From positions 1-53,424 of the forward strand of contig NZ_LSIC01000188.1 in NCBI RefSeq assembly GCF_001556045.1: DNA of 53,424 bases, written 5' to 3'. Positions within the stretch are counted from its first letter, which is position 1; every line of letters starts with the position of its first letter. Below are positions 44,664-53,399 of the stretch, in pieces. This DNA is from Bradyrhizobium sp. CCH5-F6 (lineage in GTDB: Bacteria; Pseudomonadota; Alphaproteobacteria; Rhizobiales; Xanthobacteraceae). The notes beneath the pieces are model-generated. The model worked only from the letters and a program-made list of their open reading frames with translations. It was not told where the DNA came from and made no database searches. Made by a program: the position numbers and the translations under genes.

Positions 44664-44719
44664 CCGCGCAACGGCTTTGCCGTCCTTCGCGCTGCTTCGG
44701 CCCTGCGGGTGCGCGGACC
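44664..44719 (+). repeat. Leader repeat upstream of the interrupted ardC
   Basis: This ~56-base block begins CCGCGCAACGGCTTTGCCGT and ends GTGCGCGGACC. It is closely matched before the second ardC (51227-51285). Both hold an ACGGC...GCCGT hairpin whose loop differs in length (TTT against TGATC) while the stem is kept. Confidence 0.6.
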
Positions 44720-44788
44720 TTGGGCCCGGCGTTGGCGGCCCCCGTGAGGAGCCGCGATGGGCGCGGCCTCCCGAACGGAGTCATTAAA

Positions 44789-45514
44789 ATGAACAGGAAC
44801 GGAGAAAAGACGCGAGGCGACCTGTACGCCCGCATCACGGACCGCATTGTCGCGGAGCTCGAACGCGGCGTGCGCCCCTGGGTTCAACCTTGGGCCACCG
44901 CGAATATGGCAGGCCACATCACGCGACCGCTGCGACACAACGGCCAGCCCTATACGGGCATCAATGTCGTGCTGCTTTGGTCAGAAGCCGTCGCGCGCGG
45001 CTTCAGCTCTCCGATCTGGATGACGTTCAAGCAAGCCAGCGAACTCGGCGCGCACGTCCGTAAGGGCGAGACCGGCAGCACCGTGGGTTATGCGAGCCGC
45101 TTCACCAAGACAGAGACCGACGCTCACGGCGACGAAGTCGAAAGGGATATCCCCTTCCTGAAGGCCTATACCGTGTTTTGCGTCGATCAAATCGATGGCT
45201 TGCCCGAGCATTATTACGGTCGGCCGGCCGCTGTCGCATCAACGATCGAGCGTAACGCGAGCGCCGACGCTTTCTTTGCCAATACCGGCGCGATTGTTCG
45301 GCATGGTGGCTCGCTGGCGTTTTACGCGCCCTCGTCCGATCACATTCAGATGCCGACGATCGAAAGTTTTCGCGACACCGCCTCCTATGTCGCCGTCAGA
45401 GCCCATGAGACCGTGCACTGGACCGCTCCCGCTCACCGCGTTAATCGCGATCTCAGCCGTTACAGCAAGGATCGGAGCGAACGCGCGCGCGAAGAGTTGA
45501 TTGCCTTATCTTGA
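44789..45514 (+). pseudogene. ardC: ArdC anti-restriction protein, 5' part, interrupted by an element
   Basis: The open frame gives 241 residues with the ArdC N-domain (single-strand DNA binding: RGDLYARITDRIVAELERG, then GINVVLLWSEAVARGFSSPIW) and the zinc metallopeptidase motif HETVH near residue 210. It stops after REELIALS. The missing C-terminal part (AELGSCFLCADLGISPE...) is found at 52449-52661, almost 7 kb downstream, so the gene has been split by insertion. ArdC protects incoming single-stranded DNA from restriction. The zinc ligands after HETVH may be partly lost. Confidence 0.85.
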
Positions 45515-45519
45515 CAGTC
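45507..45519 (+). repeat. Left terminal inverted repeat
   Basis: TATCTTGACAGTC, directly at the point where the ardC reading frame breaks. Confidence 0.7.
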
Positions 45520-45594
45520 TGCACCGACTCTCAGCGTCTTGCTTACGTCGATGCAACAGGACTGACGGAGGCGGTAGGTCTTGTCCCCACTTGT

Positions 45595-45715
45595 GGTGAG
45601 CTCGGTGGAGCAAAGCCGTCCGCACGCGCGCCATCCAATAGCGCCGTAGCGGGCGGACGGCTTTGCGGTGCTCACCGCCGGCCGTAGCGTTCCCACATAG
45701 CTGGCGACGGCCGGC
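45595..45715 (+). promoter_or_regulatory. Nested palindromes ahead of the recombinase genes
   Basis: GCAAAGCCGTCCGC (45610-45623) pairs perfectly with GCGGACGGCTTTGC (45653-45666), enclosed by GGTGAGC (45595) and GCTCACC (45670). GCCGGCCGT (45677) pairs with ACGGCCGGC (45707). These inverted repeats near the element end could be recombinase binding sites or a regulatory leader. Confidence 0.55.
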
Positions 45716-45750
45716 CTGGATAGCGCCGGGCAAGTTGAACTCCTTCGTTG

Positions 45751-47190
45751 ATGCTGGCTCCCCGGATGGGGGTCCGGGGGAAGGTTGAACAACTTGTGGA
45801 CAACGTAGCGCCGGCTTCGAACATCACCATTCAAGAGCGCCGATCGGCTGACGGCCTTGATGCACACGTCCCTATGATCCTGCGGGACGGGGCACTCTAC
45901 GATCCTGATCTGGATCGTTTCTTCCGCGACCTTCCCCTCAATGGCGTCCGCTCACGGCACTCCCTTCGTGCGTATGGCTATGACGTCCTGGTCTGGGTCC
46001 GCTTTCTTTCGGAAGCCTGCGGCAAGTCCGTATGGCAAGGTGATCGTCGCGACGTCCTTGCCTATCATCGCGTTCGTCGCCGGACGGAGGCCGGCCAACG
46101 TATCTCCGCGGCGTCCTGGAATCGAGCTGTTGCCTGTCTCGATCGGCTCTATCGTTGGGGCGTTCGCGAAGGCTTGCTCCCTGAAGCGCCGTTCACGCAC
46201 CGCTCGGTTTGGAGGCAAGGATACGGCGGCCGGCGTGCGCAGATTACAGCCCGCAATGACGCCTATGAGCCGGCTGCTCGTCGAGCAGATGTCAGCTTTG
46301 TCACGCTCGATGACTACCGGGTATTTTGGGACGTCGGCCTCAGAGGGCTTATGCCTGATGGCGGAGCGCGGCCGGGAGCGCGTGATCGCAACGGCATTCG
46401 CAATGCGTTGTTTTCCGACCTCGTTGTGACGACGGGCCTTCGGCTGGAGGAAGCCTCCTTTCTGTTTGCATCCGACCTTGCTGCCGTCGATCGGCGAACA
46501 GCTCGACAGGTATGGCTCGATCTGCCGGACGCGCTGACGAAGGGCGATCGTGGTCGCCAGATTCTTCTTTCCGGTCGACTGCTTGAACAGGCGCGGGCCT
46601 ACATCGCGGTTGAACGAGCTCACGCCGTCACTAAGTTCCGACAACGCTCCGGCTGGCGCTCGTACGAACGCCCGATCTTCGTTCACAGGGAGCGGTCAGC
46701 TTCCCGGTTGCGACTGCTCGACGGGAGTGACGTCGTTCTTGATCTGCTGAGCCCCGAAGAGCGCAGCAGGACCATCGTCTGCGATGATGACGGTACAGCG
46801 GGCGAGCCCGCCGTGCTGTGGCTCACGGAAGTCGGATTGCCGGTTCAACCGAACTCCTGGGAGGTGATCTTCGCCCGGGCATCCGAGCGGTGCAGGTCTC
46901 TCAGCTTTTCCGTCAACATCACGCCGCACCAGCTCCGCCATACCTTTGCCGTGCATATGCTCGCGATGCTGATCCAGCAGCGGATTCGAGATGCAGCGTT
47001 GCCCGCTGGCCCGATCGAAGGATATCGGCAGATCCTCGGCGATCCACTCCAGCAAGTGCAACGGCTGCTTGGCCACGCCAGCCTCGCAACGACCTACATC
47101 TATCTCGATCACATCGCTTCGCGCGCCGATACCGTTGATGCCGCCGTCGAGGAGTTACTGGCGCTGCTTCCCTCGGAGCGCTCGTTATGA
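45751..47190 (+). CDS. Tyrosine recombinase A of the GInt-like trio
   Basis: This is an integrase of about 479 residues. A SAM-like N-domain (HSLRAYGYDVLVWVRFLSEA) precedes the catalytic domain with first arginine in VVTTGLRLEEASFL, the box ITPHQLRHTFAVHML, and the block QRLLGHASLATTYIYLDH with the nucleophilic tyrosine. All active-site residues are visible. The start is uncertain: ATG 45751 or 45766. The stop overlaps the next gene by ATGA. Confidence 0.85.
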   Translation: MLAPRMGVRGKVEQLVDNVAPASNITIQERRSADGLDAHVPMILRDGALYDPDLDRFFRDLPLNGVRSRHSLRAYGYDVLVWVRFLSEACGKSVWQGDRRDVLAYHRVRRRTEAGQRISAASWNRAVACLDRLYRWGVREGLLPEAPFTHRSVWRQGYGGRRAQITARNDAYEPAARRADVSFVTLDDYRVFWDVGLRGLMPDGGARPGARDRNGIRNALFSDLVVTTGLRLEEASFLFASDLAAVDRRTARQVWLDLPDALTKGDRGRQILLSGRLLEQARAYIAVERAHAVTKFRQRSGWRSYERPIFVHRERSASRLRLLDGSDVVLDLLSPEERSRTIVCDDDGTAGEPAVLWLTEVGLPVQPNSWEVIFARASERCRSLSFSVNITPHQLRHTFAVHMLAMLIQQRIRDAALPAGPIEGYRQILGDPLQQVQRLLGHASLATTYIYLDHIASRADTVDAAVEELLALLPSERSL

Positions 47191-48971
47191 GAGGCCGGCC
47201 GCGCAAGGGAACTTCAGTTCGTTTTGTGCCCGCAGATGGTGTTGTTCCAGCTCATGCCGGTGACCAGGTGATCGGACTGCGCTTCAACATTGAGGCGCGT
47301 CATGGCGGGATCGTCGAGGTCGATCTCACCAGCCTGAGCCCGCGAGCACTTGCGATAGCCTTTGCCGGCGCTGTTCGCCGACAGGCTGAACTCGGCGGGG
47401 CGTTGGGAGCGCGCTGCACCATCATGCAGCACATTACAGCATATCATAAGTTTTTCGCATACCTGCGAGCCCATTCTCATGCCACGAAGCCGGCTGATCT
47501 TCGCGCGCAGGATATTGACGGATTCGAAGCCTCCCTTGAGGCCGGCGGCATGACGCCGATCCATCGGCACACGGTCCTCGCGAAGGCGATTCTGGCGCTG
47601 CGCTCTATCGATGCCGATCAACCCGGCCTTCTCGACGATAAGCTCCGCCATCGCCTGAGCTACACCAGCGCGCAATCCGCAGGACGGTCGCAACCCCGCG
47701 ACGCATATAGTCCGTTCGTCGCTCGTCAGCTACGTGACGCGGCTCGGGCCGATATCGGCAAAATATTCCGACGTATCGGCCGTCCGCTCGACGAAGCCAT
47801 TGATTCCAACCTCCGCAGCGCAGTCGCCGATGTTGAAGCCAGGATTGCCGCTGAAGGCAAGATCGACCACTCGGACCTCGCCTTCAAACGCCTGTACTTC
47901 ATGCGCCTGCGACGGGGCCTGCCGGTTTCGAGCTTTTCCGAAGATGTCCATAACCGCCATCATTTGCTCGCAACCGATCTGCCGCCACTGCTGACGTTCC
48001 TATCATTAGAGACAGGGCTCGAGATCGAATGCTGCAAGACGCTGACCATCGATTGTTTGCAGAGCCCAGAGTCCGGGACGATCGAGATCAGCTACATAAA
48101 GCGTCGCGCGCGTGGTGCCGAGCAGAAGCGTCTGCGAGTTCGTGATGGCGGCCTCGGCACGCCTGGCGGATTGATCCGCAAGCTGATCGAGGTGACGAGC
48201 TTTACAAGGCGCTTTCTTCCGGTCGAGTCTCTCTGGGTCTATCATTATAAAGGGCGAGGACAGCTCCGGTCCGGCATCGATCACCCGCATCAGTTGGTGG
48301 ACAACTGGGTCGCTGGACACGGCATCGTCGACGACGATCGCCGTCCGCTACACCTTGTTCTCTCCCGGCTGCGCAAAACACATAAGGCACTCTGGTATCT
48401 CAAGACCGAAGGGCACATGGCGCGCTTTGCCGTCGGCCACACGCCGGAGATCGCCGCTCGTCACTATGCGGATATTCCGTCACTGCGCCCTTTGCATGAA
48501 GCCACCGTCGCCGAGGCGTTCACGGATGTTGTCGCGTCCGCAGGACCGATCGTTCTGTCACCCGACAGCGAGTCCCTTTGGCGCGAGGGTGTTGACGCCC
48601 CTGTGCAGAACAATAACATTCCCGCGCTCCTGGATGGAGATCAGGACGTCTGGCTCGCGGCGTGCGCGGGCTTTCAGAACAGCCCCTTCGCCGAAGCAGG
48701 CTCACCCTGTCCGCAGCCATTCTGGGGTTGCCTGGAATGCCGCAACGCGGTCATCACGGCTCGCAAGCTGCCAGCGATCCTCGCGTTTCTCGACTTTATC
48801 GAGGGCGAGCGCGCCGGGCTCTCTGCGGCCGACTGGAGCATCAAGTTCGGTCGCGCGCATGCGCGCATCACACAACAGGTTCTGCCCGTCTTCTCTGAAC
48901 GTTTGATCGCCCAAGCGCGCAGCGAGGCCACCCAACAATCTCTCTATCTTCCGCCCGAGGTGCGGCCATGA
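47187..48971 (+). CDS. Tyrosine recombinase B of the GInt-like trio
   Basis: This 594-residue protein has a diverged integrase domain: LRKTHKALWYLKTEGHMARFAVGHTPEIAARHYADI supplies the H-box and tyrosine region (about 410-445). The C-terminal part has a cysteine cluster, CPQPFWGCLEC, that may bind zinc. The second catalytic box has R-K-T-H instead of the usual H-x-x-R, so activity may depend on partners. It is translationally coupled to both neighbours. Confidence 0.8.
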   Translation: MRGRPRKGTSVRFVPADGVVPAHAGDQVIGLRFNIEARHGGIVEVDLTSLSPRALAIAFAGAVRRQAELGGALGARCTIMQHITAYHKFFAYLRAHSHATKPADLRAQDIDGFEASLEAGGMTPIHRHTVLAKAILALRSIDADQPGLLDDKLRHRLSYTSAQSAGRSQPRDAYSPFVARQLRDAARADIGKIFRRIGRPLDEAIDSNLRSAVADVEARIAAEGKIDHSDLAFKRLYFMRLRRGLPVSSFSEDVHNRHHLLATDLPPLLTFLSLETGLEIECCKTLTIDCLQSPESGTIEISYIKRRARGAEQKRLRVRDGGLGTPGGLIRKLIEVTSFTRRFLPVESLWVYHYKGRGQLRSGIDHPHQLVDNWVAGHGIVDDDRRPLHLVLSRLRKTHKALWYLKTEGHMARFAVGHTPEIAARHYADIPSLRPLHEATVAEAFTDVVASAGPIVLSPDSESLWREGVDAPVQNNNIPALLDGDQDVWLAACAGFQNSPFAEAGSPCPQPFWGCLECRNAVITARKLPAILAFLDFIEGERAGLSAADWSIKFGRAHARITQQVLPVFSERLIAQARSEATQQSLYLPPEVRP

Positions 48972-51133
48972 GCAAAGTTGCCCTCGCTCCGCTCCCACAG
49001 GATCTGCATGACCGTCCGGTTCTTGCTTCCGCGGCGCTGAAGCAGGGCTTCGATCGGAGCTGCCTGTCCCGCTATGGCGATGCAAGCTGGGATCTCGGGC
49101 CGGCGGTATTTCGCGAGAACGCCCGCCGTTGCCATGTCACCGTACATTTCGGCTCGGTCGAAGATATCGGTACCCGCGAAGCAATCCGGGAACTGCTCTA
49201 TGCCCGGCTCAACGTCGATCTCCCTGGTCATCGCAAGAAGCTCCCGCCTGTCTGTGTTCGGCAGATATTCAACCGAGCGCGTCGCTTCTTCGAGTTCGTC
49301 CGCGGCGAACTCAGCGCCGTCGATCTCTCGCGGATCGATCAGCAATTGCTCGACCGCTACGCGCGCCATCTCCAGACCGGTTGCAGCCGACGGCCTGTCA
49401 TCGTCGGTCACCTTCTCGAGGTGCCGGTCGACCTCTATGCTTTTCGCGATCATCTTCCCTCCGGAGGGCTGCGGTTCCAGCCGTGGAGCGGACGCGCTCC
49501 AGCCCGCGTCGCTGGTTATCGTCACGTCCGCGAGAACCGCACCCCACGAATGCCGGAAGAAGTCATCGCCCCACTGTTGGCCTGGTCGATCCGCTACGTC
49601 ACCGAGTTTGCGCCCGATATCCTCGCCGCTCGCGACGAGCTTGATCGATTGGAGACCCATTGCGCCAAGCTTGTTCAATCAGATCAGGCCCTTGACCGCA
49701 AACAGCGCCGTGCCCGACAGCGCCGGCGTCTCATGGACTACTTTGAGCGGCGACGACGTGAAGAGCGCGGTGTGCCGATCTGGGGGACCGCTCACAATGG
49801 CGCCACTATGCGGCTTCCAGATACAGGGGACGTATCGCCTCCTGTCAACTCGCACCTGCTTCATCTTCATATCGGGATCGATGCCCGCGCAGAGTCGAGG
49901 ATGCATATTCAGCTTGCGAGTGGAGCGCCCGATCTGATCGATGCAGCCATACGCCAACTCGGCGTTGAGACTGGCGGCATGGATACGTGCATCTCTCTTC
50001 TGCCCGAGACGGGCCTTCCGTGGCGACCTCGATTCGACGCCAAGACGCTCGCCCAGGAAGAACGGATGCTGCAATCAGCAGCATATATTCTGTGTGCGTA
50101 TCTGACCGGCATGCGCGACTGCGAAGTTCAGGCAATGCAGCGTGGATGCCTTGCTATATCCCGCAGTGAAGATGGCCTGATCATGCGCCATCGCGTCCGG
50201 TCAGTTGCCTACAAAGGCAAATCGAGCCATGGCGAAGCAGCCGATTGGGTCACGATCGAGCCTGTCGCCAAGGCCATCGGTGTGCTGGAACGCCTCTCGT
50301 TCCAGGCCGCATCGGCCCGCGGCCTCACGACACTCTGGCCGGTCCTGGCCGCTAAATCCGTGTGCAAGGATCACCTCTCTGCCGAGATAGTACGCCAGCT
50401 CAATCTTTATCGCGATCACCTCAATGAACTGTTCGGCACGATCAACGAGCCGGTTATTCCCAACAGTTCCGAAGGCAAGCCTTGGCGAATCACAACACGG
50501 CAATTTCGCCGAACGATTGCATGGCATATCGCCAACCGTCCCTTCGGTACGATCGCCGGCATGATCCAGTATAAGCATGCCTCCGTCGCGGCCTTCGAGG
50601 GCTATGCCGGCTCCAGCAAGTCTGGCTTCCGCGCCGAGGTCGAGAACCAGCGTGCTCTTGGGCAACTCGATGACCTGCTGGTTTACTTCGATGAGCGGCA
50701 AGTTGGTTCGACGCTTTCCGGACCAGCGGCACCACGCATATCGAAGGCGCTTGATGCTGCAGCGGTAGAACTTAGCCCCCTTCCAGTCATAATTGCAGAT
50801 CGCGCGCGGCTTCGCACGATGCTCGCCAGTCTCGCGCGCACATTGCACGTCGGCGTGCTCGCCGATTGCTTCTTCGATCCCGGGACCGCCCTGTGCCTGA
50901 AGCAGGCAACCAACGCCGACAACAACAAGATGCCGCTGACCGTGCTTTGCCAACCGACACGGTGTCCAAACGCCTGCATCACCGCCAGGCACCGGCCAGC
51001 ATGGGCACGTTCCGCAGACGAGGCGAGAGCTGTCCTCAAAGAGAAGCGGTTGTCTTCGCTACAGCGCTCCGCCCTGCAACAGGATCTCGCACGCATCGAG
51101 GCTGTCCTCGACGATATCGATCGCAGCAACTGA
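48968..51133 (+). CDS. Large integrase-like protein C of the GInt-like trio
   Basis: The 721-residue protein has a core with AYLTGMRDCEVQAMQRG (first arginine region), TTRQFRRTIAWHIANR (box II with Gln-Phe-Arg-Arg) and MIQYKHASVAAFEGYAG (H and Tyr region). Most residues of the recombinase signature are kept but diverged. A basic coiled segment (RKQRRARQRRRLMDYFERRRR) near residue 250 probably binds DNA, and the C-terminus has a cysteine pair (CQPTRCPNAC). It overlaps gene B by ATGA. Confidence 0.8.
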   Translation: MSKVALAPLPQDLHDRPVLASAALKQGFDRSCLSRYGDASWDLGPAVFRENARRCHVTVHFGSVEDIGTREAIRELLYARLNVDLPGHRKKLPPVCVRQIFNRARRFFEFVRGELSAVDLSRIDQQLLDRYARHLQTGCSRRPVIVGHLLEVPVDLYAFRDHLPSGGLRFQPWSGRAPARVAGYRHVRENRTPRMPEEVIAPLLAWSIRYVTEFAPDILAARDELDRLETHCAKLVQSDQALDRKQRRARQRRRLMDYFERRRREERGVPIWGTAHNGATMRLPDTGDVSPPVNSHLLHLHIGIDARAESRMHIQLASGAPDLIDAAIRQLGVETGGMDTCISLLPETGLPWRPRFDAKTLAQEERMLQSAAYILCAYLTGMRDCEVQAMQRGCLAISRSEDGLIMRHRVRSVAYKGKSSHGEAADWVTIEPVAKAIGVLERLSFQAASARGLTTLWPVLAAKSVCKDHLSAEIVRQLNLYRDHLNELFGTINEPVIPNSSEGKPWRITTRQFRRTIAWHIANRPFGTIAGMIQYKHASVAAFEGYAGSSKSGFRAEVENQRALGQLDDLLVYFDERQVGSTLSGPAAPRISKALDAAAVELSPLPVIIADRARLRTMLASLARTLHVGVLADCFFDPGTALCLKQATNADNNKMPLTVLCQPTRCPNACITARHRPAWARSADEARAVLKEKRLSSLQRSALQQDLARIEAVLDDIDRSN

Positions 51134-51483
51134 CGTCAGAGCTCCGGACCTGAGGTTGCGGCCGCGCCGGCTGGTTCTCGCCGGCGTCCGCCCCGGCCAG
51201 GTCGGAGCGCGCGATGCCCCGCACGGCCGCGCAACGGCTGATCGCCGTCCTCCGCTATCGCTTCGGCTCTGCGAGTGCGCGGTCGCGCTTTCAGGCATCG
51301 CAGGTGGCTGCTCCGCCGCCGGGGACGGACCCCGGCCGAACGGGAACACCCATCATGATGAGACAGCACAAAACCAAAGACGGCCGCCCTGTCGGGCGGC
51401 GGGAGAGGACGAGGAGGGCCGGAATCGGGCGGCCGGTTGAGGGAGTGAGAGAGGCTTGCTCCGCCGGCCGCGGAGATTCTCCC
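51134..51483. other. Leader region before the second ardC
   Basis: This 350-base stretch is non-coding. It contains the leader repeat (51227-51285) shared with the first ardC. No small fourth gene comparable to ginD could be supported here. Confidence 0.45.
51227..51285 (+). repeat. Leader repeat upstream of the intact ardC
   Basis: The block begins CCGCGCAACGGCTGATCGCC and ends GTGCGCGGTCG. By eye it is about 80% identical to 44664-44719 and keeps the ACGGC...GCCGT stem. Confidence 0.6.
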
Positions 51484-52389
51484 ATGTCCTATACATCGAG
51501 TTCGGCGGACCGCGCCGATGTCTATACCCGCATCACCGCCGAGATCGTCGCCGCGATCGAAGCTGGCGCCGGCGAATGGCGCATGCCCTGGCATCACGAC
51601 GGCACTGCCATCACCCGTCCTCAGAACGTCTCGTCAGGCAATCGATACCGCGGCGTCAACGTGCTCGCACTCTGGATCGCTGCGCAAGCTCATGGCTATG
51701 CCGACGGCCTCTGGGGAACCTATCGGCAATGGCTGGCTATCGGCGCGCAGGTACGCAAGGGCGAACGAGGAACGACGGTTGTTCTCTGGAAGCAGGCAAA
51801 GCCGGCCGCCAACGACGATGCAGATGATGGTGACGATGACGTTCGTCGCCGCGTCTTTGCACGTGCATTCACGGTGTTCAATGTCGCCCAAGTCGATGGC
51901 TACGAACCTCAGGTCATCGAGGAGCTTCCAGAGATCGATCGCCTTACTCACGTCGGCGAGTTCATCGATGCGCTGAAGATCCCGATCATCACCGGCAATT
52001 ACAATGCGCACTACCGCATCGACATCGACACGATCTTCATGCCGGACTACGCGGCATTCACGAGCCCAGCCGCCCATGCCGGCACGTTAATACATGAAGC
52101 AGCTCACGCCACTGGCGCAAAGCACCGGCTCGACCGGAACTTCCAGGAACGGTTCAAGCGCGATTGGCTGCCGATCGAAGAAGCCACCGCCGAATTGACC
52201 GCTTCCTTCATCCTGGCGGATTTGGGCGTCGCCCATCATCCCAGGCCCGATCACGCCGCCTACGTGGCATCCTGGTTGCGCCTCCTCAAGGACGACCCTC
52301 GCGCCATCTTCACCGCCGCCAGCAAAGCCCAGCAGGCGGCTGACTGGATGCATGCCCAGCAGCCTCGGACCGAGGAGATGGCGGCATGA
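51484..52389 (+). CDS. ardC: ArdC anti-restriction protein, intact copy
   Basis: The 301-residue product has an N-terminal single-strand DNA-binding domain (RADVYTRITAEIVAAIEAG, then GVNVLALWIAAQAHGY, VRKGERGTTVVLW). The metallopeptidase domain has HEAAHATG near residue 204 and the further motif EEATAELTASFILADLGV, typical of full-length ArdC. It protects transferred DNA from restriction and is cargo of the GInt-like element. It starts at ATG 51484 with GGAG about 11 bases upstream. Its stop overlaps a short frame that continues into the cut-off end of the first ardC. Confidence 0.88.
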   Translation: MSYTSSSADRADVYTRITAEIVAAIEAGAGEWRMPWHHDGTAITRPQNVSSGNRYRGVNVLALWIAAQAHGYADGLWGTYRQWLAIGAQVRKGERGTTVVLWKQAKPAANDDADDGDDDVRRRVFARAFTVFNVAQVDGYEPQVIEELPEIDRLTHVGEFIDALKIPIITGNYNAHYRIDIDTIFMPDYAAFTSPAAHAGTLIHEAAHATGAKHRLDRNFQERFKRDWLPIEEATAELTASFILADLGVAHHPRPDHAAYVASWLRLLKDDPRAIFTAASKAQQAADWMHAQQPRTEEMAA

Positions 52390-52661
52390 TCACCACCATC
52401 CCCAACAGGGTAAAATTTCAAAAAAGGGCTGGACTGTCAGGATATGTCGCGGAACTCGGGAGCTGTTTCCTCTGCGCGGATCTCGGGATCTCTCCCGAAC
52501 TCGAACCGCGACCTGATCATGCAAGCTACCTCGCATCGTGGTTGGAAGTTTTGTCGAGTGAGAAGCGCTTTATCTTCTCGGCTGCTGCGCATGCGCAACG
52601 CGCCGTCGCCTATCTGCACGACCAGCAGCCGAAGGCCGCTGAGGTCGAAGAGGCAGCATGA
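52386..52661 (+). pseudogene. ardC: ArdC 3' fragment
   Basis: From codon 22 (52449) on, the frame encodes the C-terminal end of the interrupted ardC: AELGSCFLCADLGISPELEP, then SYLASWLEVLSSEKRFIFSA. The first 21 codons come from the end of the inserted element. The ATG overlaps the stop of the intact ardC (ATGA), so the fragment may still be translated. It lacks both the DNA-binding domain and the HExxH site. Confidence 0.85.
52432..52444 (-). repeat. Right terminal inverted repeat
   Basis: GACTGTCAGGATA on the plus strand, the complement of TATCCTGACAGTC. It is five bases from the resumed ardC reading. Confidence 0.7.
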
Positions 52662-52687
52662 TACATGATGAGCGCATAACGTGATTG

Positions 52688-52710
52688 GGGCCGGCGCTTG
52701 CCGGCCCTTA
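52688..52710 (+). terminator. Hairpin after the ardC fragment
   Basis: GGGCCGGC-GCTT-GCCGGCCC followed by TTA is a perfect 8-bp stem. It is probably the original terminator of the interrupted ardC. Confidence 0.6.
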
Positions 52711-53330
52711 GCTATCCGGTGATTCAGCGCAGAGATCCGGCCTTGTTGGCTGCTCGAGGGCCGGAGTCCGTTCATTGCTCGTGCTGCGCCACCTGATTGT
52801 GGCCTTGCGTGCCGTCGTTCGAGGAGGACGTTCTGACTTTGCACAGGTCTTCGCTGTGCCGAGCAAATCTCGCTCGCGGCCTCCCGATTCACTTTCGGGC
52901 CGCGTGGCTCTCTTGAAGGCAGAGTAGCACGCCTTCCCTCTCATTTCGGGCATCGACCCGTAAGCCTGAGTAGTTGAAAGATGTGTGCCGCGAGCGGTGA
53001 TCGGGTTGTTTCGTCGGTCAAGGTTTCGATGGTCGCCATTGTCGTTTTCCTCGGCCGTTTCTTCTGGCACACCCACGTCGTCCTCGATTGGCATGTCTGA
53101 CCGAAGGGCGCCGTCGCTTGAGCGCCGCCTCGCTCTTATCCCCGCAACAGCCGGTTACAACTTTCTTCCCCTGGCCGCTGCGCGCCATTCCTCGCGCAAG
53201 CCAAGAAAGTCGTGCCCTGGCTGCCCTCTACTGCGTGCCGGCCCCTTCGGGGTGCGGGTCGATCGCCTCCGGTCTGTCGCCAGCCATCGAGGCCGCGATG
53301 GGCGGCCCGGAAAACTGAATGGACACGACA
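52711..53330. other. Intergenic region before DUF736 remnant
   Basis: No known gene is seen in these 620 bases. A minus-strand frame (53094-52708) codes for a basic, low-complexity sequence I do not trust. A 39-codon hydrophobic frame at 52981-53100 is noted but not supported. The last 150 bases are a GC-rich leader of the sort seen before other genes in this block. Confidence 0.35.
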
Positions 53331-53399
53331 ATGGCGACCATCGGCACCTTCACCTCGACCGGCAACGGCTTAGGTTACGCGCGAGAAGGTGTCCTTTAG
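53331..53399 (+). pseudogene. DUF736 gene, truncated after about 14 codons
   Basis: The frame begins MATIGTFTSTGNG, the conserved start of DUF736 proteins, then departs into LGYAREGVL and stops. DUF736 proteins (about 100 residues) are plasmid/ICE genes of unknown function that commonly lie near ArdC and ParB. The break at about 53372 probably marks the end of another inserted element running out of the window. Confidence 0.65.

Larger units (their letters stand above)
45507..52444. mobile_element. GInt-like element with three large tyrosine recombinases, inserted in ardC
   Basis: The element splits an ardC gene between codons for REELIA and AELGS. The ends are imperfect inverted repeats, TATCTTGACAGTC (45507-45519) and the complement of TATCCTGACAGTC (52432-52444), matching at 12 of 13 bases. 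Inside are three overlapping tyrosine recombinases of 480, 594 and 721 residues and a complete ardC. Three unequal, overlapping integrases define the GInt class of genomic islands (ginA-ginB-ginC); the fourth small gene ginD described there is not seen. Exact ends could be a few bases off. Confidence 0.8.

Noticed and set aside
52708..53094. 128-codon minus-strand frame
   Set aside because: Low-complexity, arginine-rich product typical of antisense reading in GC-rich DNA; no homology recognised.
52981..53100. 39-codon hydrophobic reading frame, possibly a small toxin or membrane peptide
   Set aside because: No ribosome-binding site and no known family; it could be chance.
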